The notes under the pieces were generated by a model. It saw only the letters and a list, made by a program, of their open reading frames with translations, had not been told where the DNA came from and ran no database searches. Shown piece after piece: positions 1 through 8,635 of a stretch of 64,000 nt of DNA; positions within the stretch are counted from its first letter, which is position 1; each line of letters opens with the position of its first letter. This DNA is from Lachnospira pectinoschiza. GTDB lineage: Bacteria; Bacillota; Clostridia; Lachnospirales; Lachnospiraceae. The DNA lies in NCBI RefSeq assembly GCF_900103815.1, contig NZ_FNHZ01000005.1, positions 1-64,000 of the forward strand, in the 5' to 3' direction. Made by a program: the position numbers and the translations under genes.

Positions 1-290
1 GTCCCTATCCGGCGTGGGCGTAGGATATTTGAGAGGAGCTGCCCTTAGTACGAGAGGACCGGGGTGGACTGACCTCTGGTGTATCGGTTGCATTACCAAG
101 TGCATGGCCGAGTAGCCAAGTCGGGACGGGATAAACGCTGAAGGCATCTAAGCGTGAAGCCCCCCTCAAGATGAGATATCCCATACGAATGTAGTAAGAC
201 CCCTTGAAGACGACGAGGTTGATAGGCAAAAGGTGGAAGCGTGGTGACATGTGGAGCTGATTTGTACTAATAGGTCGAGGGCTTAACCAA
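1..290 (+). rRNA. 23S ribosomal RNA, 3' end (partial)
   Basis: The first 290 bases are the conserved 3' end of bacterial 23S rRNA. They include the sarcin-ricin loop sequence AGTACGAGAGGACC (47-60) and the terminal GGTCGAGGGCTTAACC motif. The 5' part lies outside the window. A CTTAACC/GGTTAAG inverted repeat (282-301) marks the mature end and is probably part of the processing stem. The exact mature 3' end is uncertain by a few bases. Confidence 0.97.
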
Positions 291-406
291 GTAAGGTTAA
301 GGTTTGGATAGAGAGTGAGAAATCACTGAACAAAACGAGGGTTATTCTTAAGGAATAATCAAACGGATGATATATTTAATGTGCAGTTTTGAATAAACAA
401 GAACTT
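291..406 (+). other. rRNA operon 3' spacer without a 5S gene
   Basis: In Lachnospiraceae a spacer of this kind normally leads to 5S rRNA, and the sequence TGTGCAGTTTTGAA (380-393) resembles the usual 23S-5S spacer. Here a terminator follows directly. I see no 5S sequence and no tRNA between 290 and 572. The 5S gene may lie upstream of the 23S in this operon or be absent from it. Confidence 0.6.
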
Positions 407-438
407 AAAGCTTAGAGATTTTTCTCTAAGCTTTTTTT
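407..438 (+). terminator. rRNA operon intrinsic terminator
   Basis: A perfect 12-bp stem, AAAGCTTAGAGA with TCTCTAAGCTTT, has a 4-base loop and is followed by a run of T. It ends the rRNA transcript. Confidence 0.9.
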
Positions 439-571
439 ACGTTTACAAAAAAGCTTAGAAAAGCCATAAAGACAATTCTAATAAATACAAAATCCACTTT
501 TCAAAATATAACTCAAGGGGTATAATAAATTTAAGCAATATTTTAAATTATATATACTTTAGAGGTTTTAT

Positions 572-1729
572 ATGGGAGATAGGGGAAAGAAATCTGAGAC
601 TGCCGAATATATGGCAGCAAAGAAGATTCTTGACTACGTTCTTAGCAATATTGAGTTAGGAATTATTGTAAGGGACGTGGAATCTGGAAGAGTTGTATTT
701 GCCAATGAAAAGGCAAGTTCTGATATTGCTATTGAGACAGTTATTAGAGAGACCTACGATGAAGCTATAGTGAATAACGGAAAGCTTAAAGAAGGCTTTA
801 AATACAATAATGTCAAATATTATTCAAAATACGGACGTTGGTTTGAGGTTAGATTAAAGGAAATGGCATGGGTTGATGCTAAATCTGTAGTTGTTGCTAC
901 AGCCCTTGATGTAACTGATAGCAAACGCCAAGATAAAAGAAAATATAATAAACACGAGGAATTTATAAAAGAAGCAGTAGAGACAAGAAGAGATGAATTT
1001 GTGTTGTTTTATCAGCCTTTAGTGGATGCTAATACAAAGGAATGCATTTCCTGTGAAGCACTTATTCGCTGGGATTCTAAGTCTCTTGGATTTTTATATC
1101 CTGGCGATTTTATTCCTATGGCTGAATATTTAGGTCTTATTACAACTATTGGTGAGTATGTAATGGAGACTGCTTGCATTCAGTGTAAGGACTGGAATGA
1201 TAGAGGTTTTAAGGATTTTAGAGTAAGTGTGAACCTATCGGTGGTTCAGCTCATGCAATTTGATATAGTGGATTCTATTAAGGAAATTATAGAGAGAACA
1301 GAAGTTGATCCTTCTAATATTTATGTAGAGGTTACAGAATCCTTTGCAATAAATGATATGGAAAGGGTTATAGCTATTTTAAAAGCCCTTAAGGGACTTG
1401 GAATTAAGATAGCTCTCGATGATTTTGGCACAGGTTATTCATCTCTTAATTATATAAAGAGATTACCGCTAGATATAATAAAGATTGATAAGACCTTTAT
1501 TGATGACATAATAGAAGATGAGTATTCAAGGGCATTTGTTAAGCTTATTGTGGATCTTTCTAAGACTCTTAAAACTAAAGTTGTAGCCGAGGGCGTGGAG
1601 ACCGAGGAACAATATATAATGTTAAGGGATTTTGGAGTAGATTATATTCAGGGATTTTATTTTGGAAAGCCAATAGATGCTATAAGTTTCGAGAAGGAGA
1701 ATTTATCTAAGCTTAAAAAGATAAGCTAA
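572..1729 (+). CDS. PAS-like sensor / EAL-domain cyclic-di-GMP phosphodiesterase
   Basis: A 385-residue protein predicted to hydrolyse cyclic-di-GMP to pGpG. Residues about 18-115 look like a PAS fold, and residues about 140-380 are an EAL domain. The catalytic signatures are intact: EALIRW (E162), VNLSVVQL, EVTES, DDFGTGYSS (D283-D284), IKID, VAEGVET and QGFYFGKP. It should therefore be active rather than degenerate. There is no GGDEF domain, signal peptide or membrane segment, so it is a soluble cytoplasmic enzyme whose PAS domain probably senses a ligand. The start ATG has AGAGG six bases upstream. It stands alone between the rRNA terminator and pyrC. The partner cyclases in this window are at 50838 and 60965. 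Confidence 0.93.
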   Translation: MGDRGKKSETAEYMAAKKILDYVLSNIELGIIVRDVESGRVVFANEKASSDIAIETVIRETYDEAIVNNGKLKEGFKYNNVKYYSKYGRWFEVRLKEMAWVDAKSVVVATALDVTDSKRQDKRKYNKHEEFIKEAVETRRDEFVLFYQPLVDANTKECISCEALIRWDSKSLGFLYPGDFIPMAEYLGLITTIGEYVMETACIQCKDWNDRGFKDFRVSVNLSVVQLMQFDIVDSIKEIIERTEVDPSNIYVEVTESFAINDMERVIAILKALKGLGIKIALDDFGTGYSSLNYIKRLPLDIIKIDKTFIDDIIEDEYSRAFVKLIVDLSKTLKTKVVAEGVETEEQYIMLRDFGVDYIQGFYFGKPIDAISFEKENLSKLKKIS

Positions 1730-1761
1730 ATGTGTATTAAAAGATAAGCTAAATGTGTATT
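1716..1761 (+). repeat. 23-bp tandem duplication across a stop codon
   Basis: Two perfect head-to-tail copies of a 23-bp unit (1716-1738 and 1739-1761). The first copy contains the last codons and the TAA stop of the EAL gene. This looks like a recent slippage duplication and does not change the protein. Confidence 0.9.
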
Positions 1762-1810
1762 AAAAAATGCTAATAGAAATTACTAGAATAAAGAGGGGGA
1801 GATGGTAAAA

Positions 1811-3145
1811 ATGAAGATTTTAATTAAGAATGGTAGGTTAATTGATCCAGCAAATAAGATTGACGACCAAATTGATATTTTAGTCGACAATGGTATCGTT
1901 AGCCAAGTAACTAACAATATTGACGAGGCTTTAGCTTCAGGGGAAGATGACACAATTATCGACGCTAGTGGACTTTATGTTTGCCCAGGATTTATCGATT
2001 TGCGAGTACATTTTCGCGAGCCAGGATATGAACATAAGGAGACAATAAGAAGCGGTTCAAGAGCAGCTGCAAGAGGCGGCTTTACAACAGTTTGTACAAT
2101 GCCAAAGACAAAACCTGCTATGGATAGTGAGGAGAGAATTAGAGAGGCTATTGAAAAGGCTAAGGAAGTTACAGATATAAATGTAATCCCAGTTGGTGCT
2201 ATTACAGCAAGTGATGAAGGCCAGTATATTACTGATTTTACAGGCATGAAGGAAGCAGGAGCTGTGGCAGTTTGTGAGGATGGAAATTCTATTATGGATG
2301 CAAGAATTGCAAGACAGGCACTAAAGCAGGCTGCAGAGGTAGATATTCCTGTATTTGCTCATTGCGAAGATAGAAATCTTATGGCTAGAGGCGTTATGAA
2401 TGCCGGGGAGAGAGCTAAGCAGTTAGGACTTTATGGCATTTTAGATGCAGTTGAAGAAACTATGGTGGCTAGAGACATTTTACTTGCTAAAGACACTAAG
2501 GCTAAGCTACATATTTGCCATTTATCAACAAAGACTGCCGTAGACATGGTTAAGCAGGCTAAGGATTTAGGTTTAAATGTAACAGCAGAAGTTACACCAC
2601 AGCATTTAATATTAACTGAGGATGACGTGGATGGTTCTGATGCAAATTATAAGAGTGCTCCTCCATTTAGAAAGAAAGAGGATAGAGACGCGCTTATTAA
2701 GGGCCTAAGACTTGGGATTATCGATGCAATTGCTTCAGATCATTCGCCACATCACTATTCAGAGAAGGCAGAGGGCTTTGTGGAGGCGCCATTTGGTCTT
2801 TCAATGCTTGAAACTTCAATTAGTTTAGTTATGACTGAACTTGTACAAAAGGGCTTACTTACACCAGTTCAGATGGTGGATAGAATGAGCGTTAGACCAG
2901 CTAAGATTATTGGTCTTGATAGAGGAAATTTAAAGGCTGGTAAGGTGGCTGATATTACAATCATTGATCCAAAGGCAAGCTATGTCATTGACTCTAATAT
3001 GTTCGCATCAAAGGGCAAGAATACACCATTTGATGGTAAGAAGGTAAACGGTAAGGTTCTTTACACAATTGTTAATGGTAGAATTATTTATTCTAACAAG
3101 GATGGCAATGAAATCATTATTGATAAGGACATTTTAAGAGATTAA
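1811..3145 (+). CDS. pyrC: Dihydroorotase, class I type
   Basis: Pyrimidine biosynthesis enzyme that cyclises carbamoyl aspartate to dihydroorotate. The protein has about 444 residues, the usual length for the cyclic amidohydrolase family. Visible motifs are the DLRVHFREPG segment, CTMPKTKP, FAHCED, ICHLST and the catalytic-Asp motif ASDHSPHH. The usual metal motif is D-x-H-x-H. Here the first His is replaced by Arg (DLRVH), which is unusual. I chose ATG 1811 because AGGGGG at 1794-1799 is correctly spaced for it; the ATG at 1802 is only three bases from that site. No other pyr gene is adjacent, so the gene is a single transcription unit ended by the hairpin at 3204. Confidence 0.93.
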   Translation: MKILIKNGRLIDPANKIDDQIDILVDNGIVSQVTNNIDEALASGEDDTIIDASGLYVCPGFIDLRVHFREPGYEHKETIRSGSRAAARGGFTTVCTMPKTKPAMDSEERIREAIEKAKEVTDINVIPVGAITASDEGQYITDFTGMKEAGAVAVCEDGNSIMDARIARQALKQAAEVDIPVFAHCEDRNLMARGVMNAGERAKQLGLYGILDAVEETMVARDILLAKDTKAKLHICHLSTKTAVDMVKQAKDLGLNVTAEVTPQHLILTEDDVDGSDANYKSAPPFRKKEDRDALIKGLRLGIIDAIASDHSPHHYSEKAEGFVEAPFGLSMLETSISLVMTELVQKGLLTPVQMVDRMSVRPAKIIGLDRGNLKAGKVADITIIDPKASYVIDSNMFASKGKNTPFDGKKVNGKVLYTIVNGRIIYSNKDGNEIIIDKDILRD

Positions 3146-3203
3146 ATTCATATAGAAGTTTGAATTTATTTAGGGGACAAGGAAAAATTAGATATGTGTG
3201 TGG

Positions 3204-3243
3204 AAAAGAGGTTGTGAGATGTAAATTTCATGGCCTCTTTTTC
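3204..3243 (+). terminator. Terminator after pyrC
   Basis: AAAGAGG...CCTCTTT stem extended by G-U and Watson-Crick pairs, followed by a run of T. Confidence 0.75.
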
Positions 3244-3263
3244 GTGAATATTCGCGTATTTTA

Positions 3264-3292
3264 TTGAGAAAAATACTTAAAAATGGTATTCT
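3264..3292 (+). promoter_or_regulatory. Sigma-A-type promoter for the DJ-1/PfpI gene
   Basis: TTGAGA (3264-3269) and TATTCT (3287-3292) are separated by exactly 17 bases. They lie about 35 bases upstream of an AAGGAGGAG ribosome binding site and the ATG at 3329. Confidence 0.6.
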
Positions 3293-3328
3293 AGTATAGG
3301 TGTAAATTACATCAAGGAGGAGATAACT

Positions 3329-3880
3329 ATGAAGGTATGTGCATTTTTAACAGATAATTTTGAGACAGTAGAATGCCTAGCTGTCGTTGATATATTAAGA
3401 AGAGCTGGAATAGAGGTTGATACAATTTCTATTACTGCTAAGAAGGAAGTTGTAAGTGCTCAGGGCGTTACAATTGTGGCAGACTATTTATTTGGTAGCT
3501 ATGAGTTTGACGGTACTGAGTTATTATTCTTACCGGGCGGCCCTGGAACTAAGAACTATTTTGACCGAAAGGTTTTACTTAACCTTTTAAAGGAACACTA
3601 CGAGAATGGTGGCCGTTTAGCTGCTATTTGTGCGGCTCCTAGCGTATTTGGCAAGTTAGGTTTCTTAGAGGGTAAGAAGGCAGTTTGTTTCCCTGGCTAT
3701 GAAGATAGCTTAGAGGGCGCAATTTGCCTTAATGATAGTGTAAATGTTGTCACTGACGGCAATATTACAACTTCAAGAGGCATGGGAACATCTATTGATT
3801 TAGGACTTGAGCTTGTAAAGCTTTTAATAGATGTTAATACAGCTAATGAATTAGCTAAAAAGATTCAGTATGAAAGGTAA
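3329..3880 (+). CDS. DJ-1/PfpI family protein (YajL/ThiJ type)
   Basis: A 183-residue single-domain protein of the DJ-1/ThiJ/PfpI superfamily. The nucleophile elbow is AAICAAPS with Cys101, and the conserved acidic residue that pairs with it is Glu15 in NFETVE. LPGGPGT is the characteristic glycine loop. Members act as chaperones, glyoxalases or protein/nucleotide deglycases, and sequence alone does not tell which. It was named in older annotations as a thiazole biosynthesis protein, but no thi genes are nearby. A strong AAGGAGG site precedes the ATG. The stop is five bases from the next start, so it is probably co-transcribed with the carboxypeptidase. Confidence 0.9.
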   Translation: MKVCAFLTDNFETVECLAVVDILRRAGIEVDTISITAKKEVVSAQGVTIVADYLFGSYEFDGTELLFLPGGPGTKNYFDRKVLLNLLKEHYENGGRLAAICAAPSVFGKLGFLEGKKAVCFPGYEDSLEGAICLNDSVNVVTDGNITTSRGMGTSIDLGLELVKLLIDVNTANELAKKIQYER

Positions 3881-3885
3881 TTTAG

Positions 3886-5013
3886 ATGGACGAGTATAAT
3901 TTAGATGATGAGCTTGAGCTTGCTAAATTATCCGTTAAAAAGCGTGAGAAAGTCATTGCTGCTATAAAAAGAAAAAGAGCTAGACAGCTCCGAAGACAGA
4001 AATTTTTGCTAGTTTTAATACTCGGAATTATAACAGCTGGCATTACGTTTGTCGCCATTAAAGGCGGGGGTAGTGAAGTAAGAGGATTAGAAAGCGATAA
4101 AGGGCAAGAAGAACTTGCTGCAGATGAAAATGCAGTGGAAGAAGAGACAAAAGAGACTTATCCATACGCTAATATTTCAGCTAATTATGTAGAAGTAACA
4201 GATGAAGATATAGATAGTGCCTATGGTGCTATTTTAGATGTGACTAATAATGAGATTATTGCTGGTAGACTTGCAGATTCTATTATTGAACCAGCCTCTA
4301 TGACAAAGGTTATGACACTTATTATTGTATTAGAGAATATCGATGATATTGATAATACAACTTATACCTTTGACGATGCGATTTTAAGACCGCTAGTTCA
4401 AGATGGCGCATCAAGAGTTGGCTATGAAGGTGGCGAGACAGCAACAATTAAGGACTTGCTTTACGGCCTTATATTAACATCCGGTGCTGATTGTGCAGAG
4501 GGCCTTGCTATAGCAACGGCAGGTTCCACTGAAAACTTTGTGGCCATGATGAATGAAAAGGCTAGCGAATTAGGTCTTAAGAATACACATTTTATGAATA
4601 CTTGGGGAATCTCAGAGGATGGGCATTACACCACTTGTCAGGAGATGGCTATGATAATGTCTTATGTAATTAAGAATGAGACTGCTAGAGAAATTCTTGG
4701 AACAGAAACCTATACCACAGCAGGAACTAACAGGGTTCCTGAAGGTTATTATATAAGAAGTACTATGTGGACAAGAATGTATGGTACTGAAGTTACTGGT
4801 GTTCAGATTTTAGGCGGAAAGACAGGTTATACTGATACAGCAAGAAATTGCTTAGTAAGTTATGCTTCAAAGGATGGCAACATTTATATTTGTGTTACAG
4901 CCTACGGAAGTGGTAGATATAAGCCAATTTTTGACTGCTTTAATTACTACGGTAGATACTTGCCAGCCTCGGCTACTACAGTTGATGAAAATGTTAGCGA
5001 AAGCACAAGCTAA
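3886..5013 (+). CDS. D-alanyl-D-alanine carboxypeptidase (S11, penicillin-binding)
   Basis: A 375-residue cell-wall enzyme that removes the terminal D-Ala of peptidoglycan stem peptides. Residues 1-38 are charged and cytoplasmic, and about 40-60 form a hydrophobic signal anchor, so the catalytic domain is outside the membrane. Active-site motifs are SMTK (S138-K141), SGAD (S199) and KTG (312-314). The second motif is normally S-x-N and here is S-G-A, which may be a subfamily trait. The C-terminal PBP5-like beta domain is essentially missing, since the protein ends about 60 residues after KTG. It follows the DJ-1 gene by five bases. Confidence 0.92.
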   Translation: MDEYNLDDELELAKLSVKKREKVIAAIKRKRARQLRRQKFLLVLILGIITAGITFVAIKGGGSEVRGLESDKGQEELAADENAVEEETKETYPYANISANYVEVTDEDIDSAYGAILDVTNNEIIAGRLADSIIEPASMTKVMTLIIVLENIDDIDNTTYTFDDAILRPLVQDGASRVGYEGGETATIKDLLYGLILTSGADCAEGLAIATAGSTENFVAMMNEKASELGLKNTHFMNTWGISEDGHYTTCQEMAMIMSYVIKNETAREILGTETYTTAGTNRVPEGYYIRSTMWTRMYGTEVTGVQILGGKTGYTDTARNCLVSYASKDGNIYICVTAYGSGRYKPIFDCFNYYGRYLPASATTVDENVSESTS

Positions 5014-5085
5014 TAGCGGTTTAGCAGAGGAAATCAAATCTGGAATAATTTAAAATAAATTTTACTGGTAATATTAAAATAAGTA

Positions 5086-5094
5086 TGCTATAAT
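5086..5094 (+). promoter_or_regulatory. Extended -10 promoter of tig
   Basis: TGCTATAAT is an extended -10 element. The -35 region is weak. It lies about 60 bases before the tig start, which has an AAGGAGG site. Confidence 0.55.
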
Positions 5095-5153
5095 CCCATA
5101 GTATGCACTTTTAAGGTCTAGAAGTGACCTAATTTAAGGAGGATTTTATTAAA

Positions 5154-6443
5154 ATGAGTTTTACAGTTGAAAATTTAGAAGAGAAAAACATGGTAAAGCT
5201 TGTTATTGAGTCAACTTCTGAGGAATTCGAAGCTGCTCTTAACACAGCTTATAATAAGAATAAGAACAAGATTAGCCTTCCTGGTTTCAGAAAGGGTAAA
5301 GCTCCAAGAGCAATGGTTGAGAAGATGTATGGCAAGGAAGTATTCTTTGAGGATGCTGCTAATGAAATTATTCCTGATGCATACGCTAAGGCTGCTGATG
5401 AATCAGGTTTAGAGATCGTTTCTCAGCCTAAGATTGACGTTACACAGCTTGAAGCTGGTAAGCCATTTGTATTTACAGCTACAGTTGCTTTAAAGCCTGA
5501 AGTTGAATTAGGTACATATAAGGGTATCGAAGTTTCTAAGACAGAAGTAGAAGCTACAGATGCTGATGTTGAAGAAGAATTAAAGAGAGTACAGGATCAG
5601 AACGCAAGAATCGTATCTGTTGAAGATAGAGCAGTTAAGGACGGCGATCAGACTGTAATCGATTTTGAAGGTTTTGTAGATGGAGAAGCTTTTGAAGGTG
5701 GAAAGGGTGAGAACTACTCACTTACAATCGGTTCACATTCATTTATCGATAACTTCGAAGAACAGCTTATTGGTATGAACGTAGGTGATGAGAAGGACGT
5801 TAACGTTACATTCCCAGAAGAATACCATGCTGAAAACTTAAAGGGTAAGGCAGCAACATTCAAGGTTAAGATCAATGAAATCAAGGAAAAGCAGCTTCCA
5901 GAATTAGATGATGATTTTGCACAGGATGTATCTGATTTCGATACACTTGCTGAATATAAGGATGATTTAAAGAAGAAGATCACAGAGCGTAAGGAAAACC
6001 AGGCTAAGGCTGTTAAGGAAGATGAAGCTATCGCTAAGTTAATCGAAGATTCTAAGATGGATATTCCAGAAGCTATGGTTGAAACACAGGTTAACAGAAT
6101 GGCTCAGGATTTCGCTCAAAGATTACAGGCTCAGGGTCTTTCACTTGATCAGTACTTCCAGTACACAGGTGCTACAGCTGATAGCTTAGTAGATGAAATG
6201 AAGCCAGAAGCATTAAAGAGAATTAAGTCTAGATTAGTTCTTGAAGCTGTTGTTAAGGCTGAGAACATCGAAGCTACAGAAGAAGAATTCCAGGCTGAGT
6301 TAGAGAAGATGGCTAGCCAGTATGGTATGGATGTAGCTCAGATTAAGGATATCATGGGTGATTACGAAACACAGCAGATTAAGGAAGATTTAGCAGTTAC
6401 TAAGGCTGTTGAATTAATCGTTTCTTCAACTGTTGAAAAGTAA
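5154..6443 (+). CDS. tig: Trigger factor, ribosome-associated chaperone
   Basis: A 429-residue trigger factor of normal length. The N-terminal ribosome-binding domain contains the signature GFRKGKAPR (about residues 43-51), which docks on ribosomal protein L23. The FKBP-type peptidyl-prolyl isomerase domain occupies about 145-245 (VIDFEGFVDGEAFEGG, LIGMNVGDEKDV). The helical chaperone arms make up the rest. It leads the canonical cluster tig-clpP-clpX-lon-engB but has its own promoter and its own strong terminator at 6504, so it is transcribed separately from clpP. Codon use is strongly biased, as expected for a highly expressed gene. Confidence 0.98.
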   Translation: MSFTVENLEEKNMVKLVIESTSEEFEAALNTAYNKNKNKISLPGFRKGKAPRAMVEKMYGKEVFFEDAANEIIPDAYAKAADESGLEIVSQPKIDVTQLEAGKPFVFTATVALKPEVELGTYKGIEVSKTEVEATDADVEEELKRVQDQNARIVSVEDRAVKDGDQTVIDFEGFVDGEAFEGGKGENYSLTIGSHSFIDNFEEQLIGMNVGDEKDVNVTFPEEYHAENLKGKAATFKVKINEIKEKQLPELDDDFAQDVSDFDTLAEYKDDLKKKITERKENQAKAVKEDEAIAKLIEDSKMDIPEAMVETQVNRMAQDFAQRLQAQGLSLDQYFQYTGATADSLVDEMKPEALKRIKSRLVLEAVVKAENIEATEEEFQAELEKMASQYGMDVAQIKDIMGDYETQQIKEDLAVTKAVELIVSSTVEK

Positions 6444-6503
6444 TTATTCTTGAAAGATAATCAAGATAATTAGTAAATTTATTTAGTTTGTAAATGAATA
6501 GGT

Positions 6504-6551
6504 AATAAGCACTAATTTTTATAAAAAAATAAAAATTAGTGCTTATTTTTA
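6504..6551 (+). terminator. Terminator after tig
   Basis: A 19-bp AT-rich stem, starting AATAAGCACTAATTTTTAT, with its complement followed by a T-rich tail. Confidence 0.85.
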
Positions 6552-6657
6552 TTTAAAATTTATGGATAGTTAGCTCCAATTGTTGTATAATTTAGTAAGT
6601 AGTTGATTATATCAAATAAATAAATTACGCTAATGAGGGCGTTTAAAGGAGGAAATA

Positions 6658-7242
6658 ATGAGTTTCGTACCATATGTCATTGAACAGAATAGTAGAGGAG
6701 AGAGATCATACGATATCTACTCAAGATTATTAAAAGATAGAATTGTATTTTTAGGAGAAGAGGTAACAGATGTATCTGCTAACTTAGTAGTAGCGCAGAT
6801 GCTTTTCTTAGAGGCTGAAGATCCAAGTAAGGATATTCATTTCTATATCAACAGCCCAGGTGGCTCAGTATCAGCAGGTTTTGCTATCTATGATACAATG
6901 CAGTATATTAAGTGTGACGTTTCAACAATCTGTATTGGTCTTGCAGCAAGTATGGGTGCCTTCCTTTTATCAGGCGGTACAAAGGGTAAGAGACTTGCTC
7001 TTCCAAACTCAGAAATCATGATTCACCAGCCTTCAGGCGGTGCAAGAGGTCAGGAAACTGAAATCAGAATCGTAGCTGAGAACATTTTAAAGACACGTAA
7101 CAAGTTAAATGAAATTTTAGCTGCTAATACAGGTAAGTCTGTAGAAGAAATCGCTAGAGATACAGAACGTGACAACTACATGTCAGCACAGGAAGCCCTT
7201 GCTTATGGACTTATTGATAGTGTAGTTGATAAGAGAAACTAA
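6658..7242 (+). CDS. clpP: ATP-dependent Clp protease proteolytic subunit
   Basis: A 194-residue serine peptidase that forms the double-heptameric chamber served by ClpX. The catalytic triad is visible: Ser98 in GLAASMGAF, His123 in IMIHQPSGG, and an Asp near 172 in the [11 protein letters not shown] region. The N-terminal propeptide ([10 protein letters not shown]) is short, as in typical Firmicutes ClpP1. GGAGG precedes the ATG. clpX begins 23 bases after the stop, so the two subunits are co-transcribed. A TATAAT (6586-6591) with only a weak -35 lies upstream. I see no CtsR direct repeat. Confidence 0.98.
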   Translation: MSFVPYVIEQNSRGERSYDIYSRLLKDRIVFLGEEVTDVSANLVVAQMLFLEAEDPSKDIHFYINSPGGSVSAGFAIYDTMQYIKCDVSTICIGLAASMGAFLLSGGTKGKRLALPNSEIMIHQPSGGARGQETEIRIVAENILKTRNKLNEILAANTGKSVEEIARDTERDNYMSAQEALAYGLIDSVVDKRN

Positions 7243-7265
7243 TAAATTAAATAGGAGAGTACAAT

Positions 7266-8537
7266 ATGGCAGGAAGAACAACAGATGATGGTGGTAAGCT
7301 TAGATGCTCCTTTTGTAATAAGACACAGGATCAGGTAAAGAAGCTTATTGCTGGACCTAATGGCGCTTACATTTGTGATGAGTGCGTAGGAATCTGCAGT
7401 GACATTCTTGATGAGGAGTTTGATGCAAGCGAGCTTGATGCCGTTGATGGATTAAATATCAACTTACTTAAGCCAAAGGAAATCAAGGAATTCCTCGATG
7501 AATATGTAATCGGCCAGGAAGAAGCTAAGAAGGTTTTAGCAGTTGCTGTTTACAATCATTACAAGAGAATTATGTCAGGAAGAGACCTAGATGTAGAGCT
7601 TCAGAAGAGTAATATTCTCATGCTTGGACCTACAGGTTCTGGTAAGACTTTCCTTGCTCAAAACTTAGCTAGACTTCTTAATGTTCCATTTGCAATTGCA
7701 GATGCTACAACACTTACAGAAGCTGGTTACGTTGGTGAGGACGTTGAGAACATTTTACTTAAGCTTATCCAGGCTGCAGACTATGATGTAGATAAGGCAC
7801 AGTATGGAATTATCTACATCGATGAAATTGATAAGATTACTAAGAAGTCAGAGAATGTATCTATTACAAGAGATGTCTCAGGTGAAGGTGTACAGCAGGC
7901 ACTTCTTAAGATTTTAGAGGGTACAGACGCTTCAGTACCACCTCAGGGTGGACGTAAGCATCCACAGCAGGAATTAATTCCTATTAACACAACTAATATT
8001 TTATTTATTTGTGGTGGTGCTTTTGACGGTCTTGAAAAGATCGTTGAATCAAGAATGGACCAGAGCTCAATCGGCTTTAACTCTGAGCTTCATGAGAAGT
8101 CGGAAGAGACAGTTGGTGAGATGTTCCATAAGGTATTACCTCAGGATTTAATTAAGTTTGGTCTTATTCCTGAATTTGTAGGTAGAGTACCAGTTGTAGT
8201 AGCACTTGATTCCCTTGATGAAGATGCTTTAGTAAGAATCTTACAGGAACCAAAGAATGCTATTATTAAGCAGTATCAGGCTTTATTTAACCTTGATGAG
8301 GTTGAACTTGAATTTAGAGAAGATGCTGTTAGAGAAATCGCTCATAAGAGTTTCGAGAGAAAGACTGGAGCTAGAGGACTTCGTTCTATCCTAGAATCAG
8401 TTATGAACGAGATTATGTATGAGATTCCTTCAGATGATACAATTTCAAAGTGCATCATCACTAAGGAAGCAGTTGAGGGCACATCGAAGCCTTTAATTGA
8501 ATATAGAACAGAACAGGTTTCAAAAAAAGCACAGTAA
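7266..8537 (+). CDS. clpX: Clp protease ATP-binding unfoldase ClpX
   Basis: A 423-residue AAA+ unfoldase. The N-terminal zinc-binding domain has C14, C17, C37 and C40, which bind adaptors and substrates. The AAA module has the Walker A motif GPTGSGKT (121-128), the Walker B motif IIYIDEIDK, a pore loop region and sensor motifs. The IGF loop for docking on ClpP is present (SSIGFNSEL). It lies directly behind clpP and is closed by a hairpin at 8547, before lon. Confidence 0.98.
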   Translation: MAGRTTDDGGKLRCSFCNKTQDQVKKLIAGPNGAYICDECVGICSDILDEEFDASELDAVDGLNINLLKPKEIKEFLDEYVIGQEEAKKVLAVAVYNHYKRIMSGRDLDVELQKSNILMLGPTGSGKTFLAQNLARLLNVPFAIADATTLTEAGYVGEDVENILLKLIQAADYDVDKAQYGIIYIDEIDKITKKSENVSITRDVSGEGVQQALLKILEGTDASVPPQGGRKHPQQELIPINTTNILFICGGAFDGLEKIVESRMDQSSIGFNSELHEKSEETVGEMFHKVLPQDLIKFGLIPEFVGRVPVVVALDSLDEDALVRILQEPKNAIIKQYQALFNLDEVELEFREDAVREIAHKSFERKTGARGLRSILESVMNEIMYEIPSDDTISKCIITKEAVEGTSKPLIEYRTEQVSKKAQ

Positions 8538-8546
8538 GTGATTAAT

Positions 8547-8585
8547 AGTGATTGGCAGAGTCTATCTGTCAATCACTACTTTTAT
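8547..8585 (+). terminator. Terminator after clpX
   Basis: A 13-bp stem AGTGATTGGCAGA/TCTGTCAATCACT with one G-U pair, followed by a short T-rich tail. It is weak, so some read-through into lon is possible. Confidence 0.65.
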
Positions 8586-8635
8586 AATAATACAGAAATG
8601 AAATTATAATTTAATTTTTAAATGGGCAGGAAAGT

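Noticed and set aside
4862..5053. 63-codon frame at the end of the carboxypeptidase gene
   Set aside because: It is a shadow of the real gene in another frame without its own start signals.
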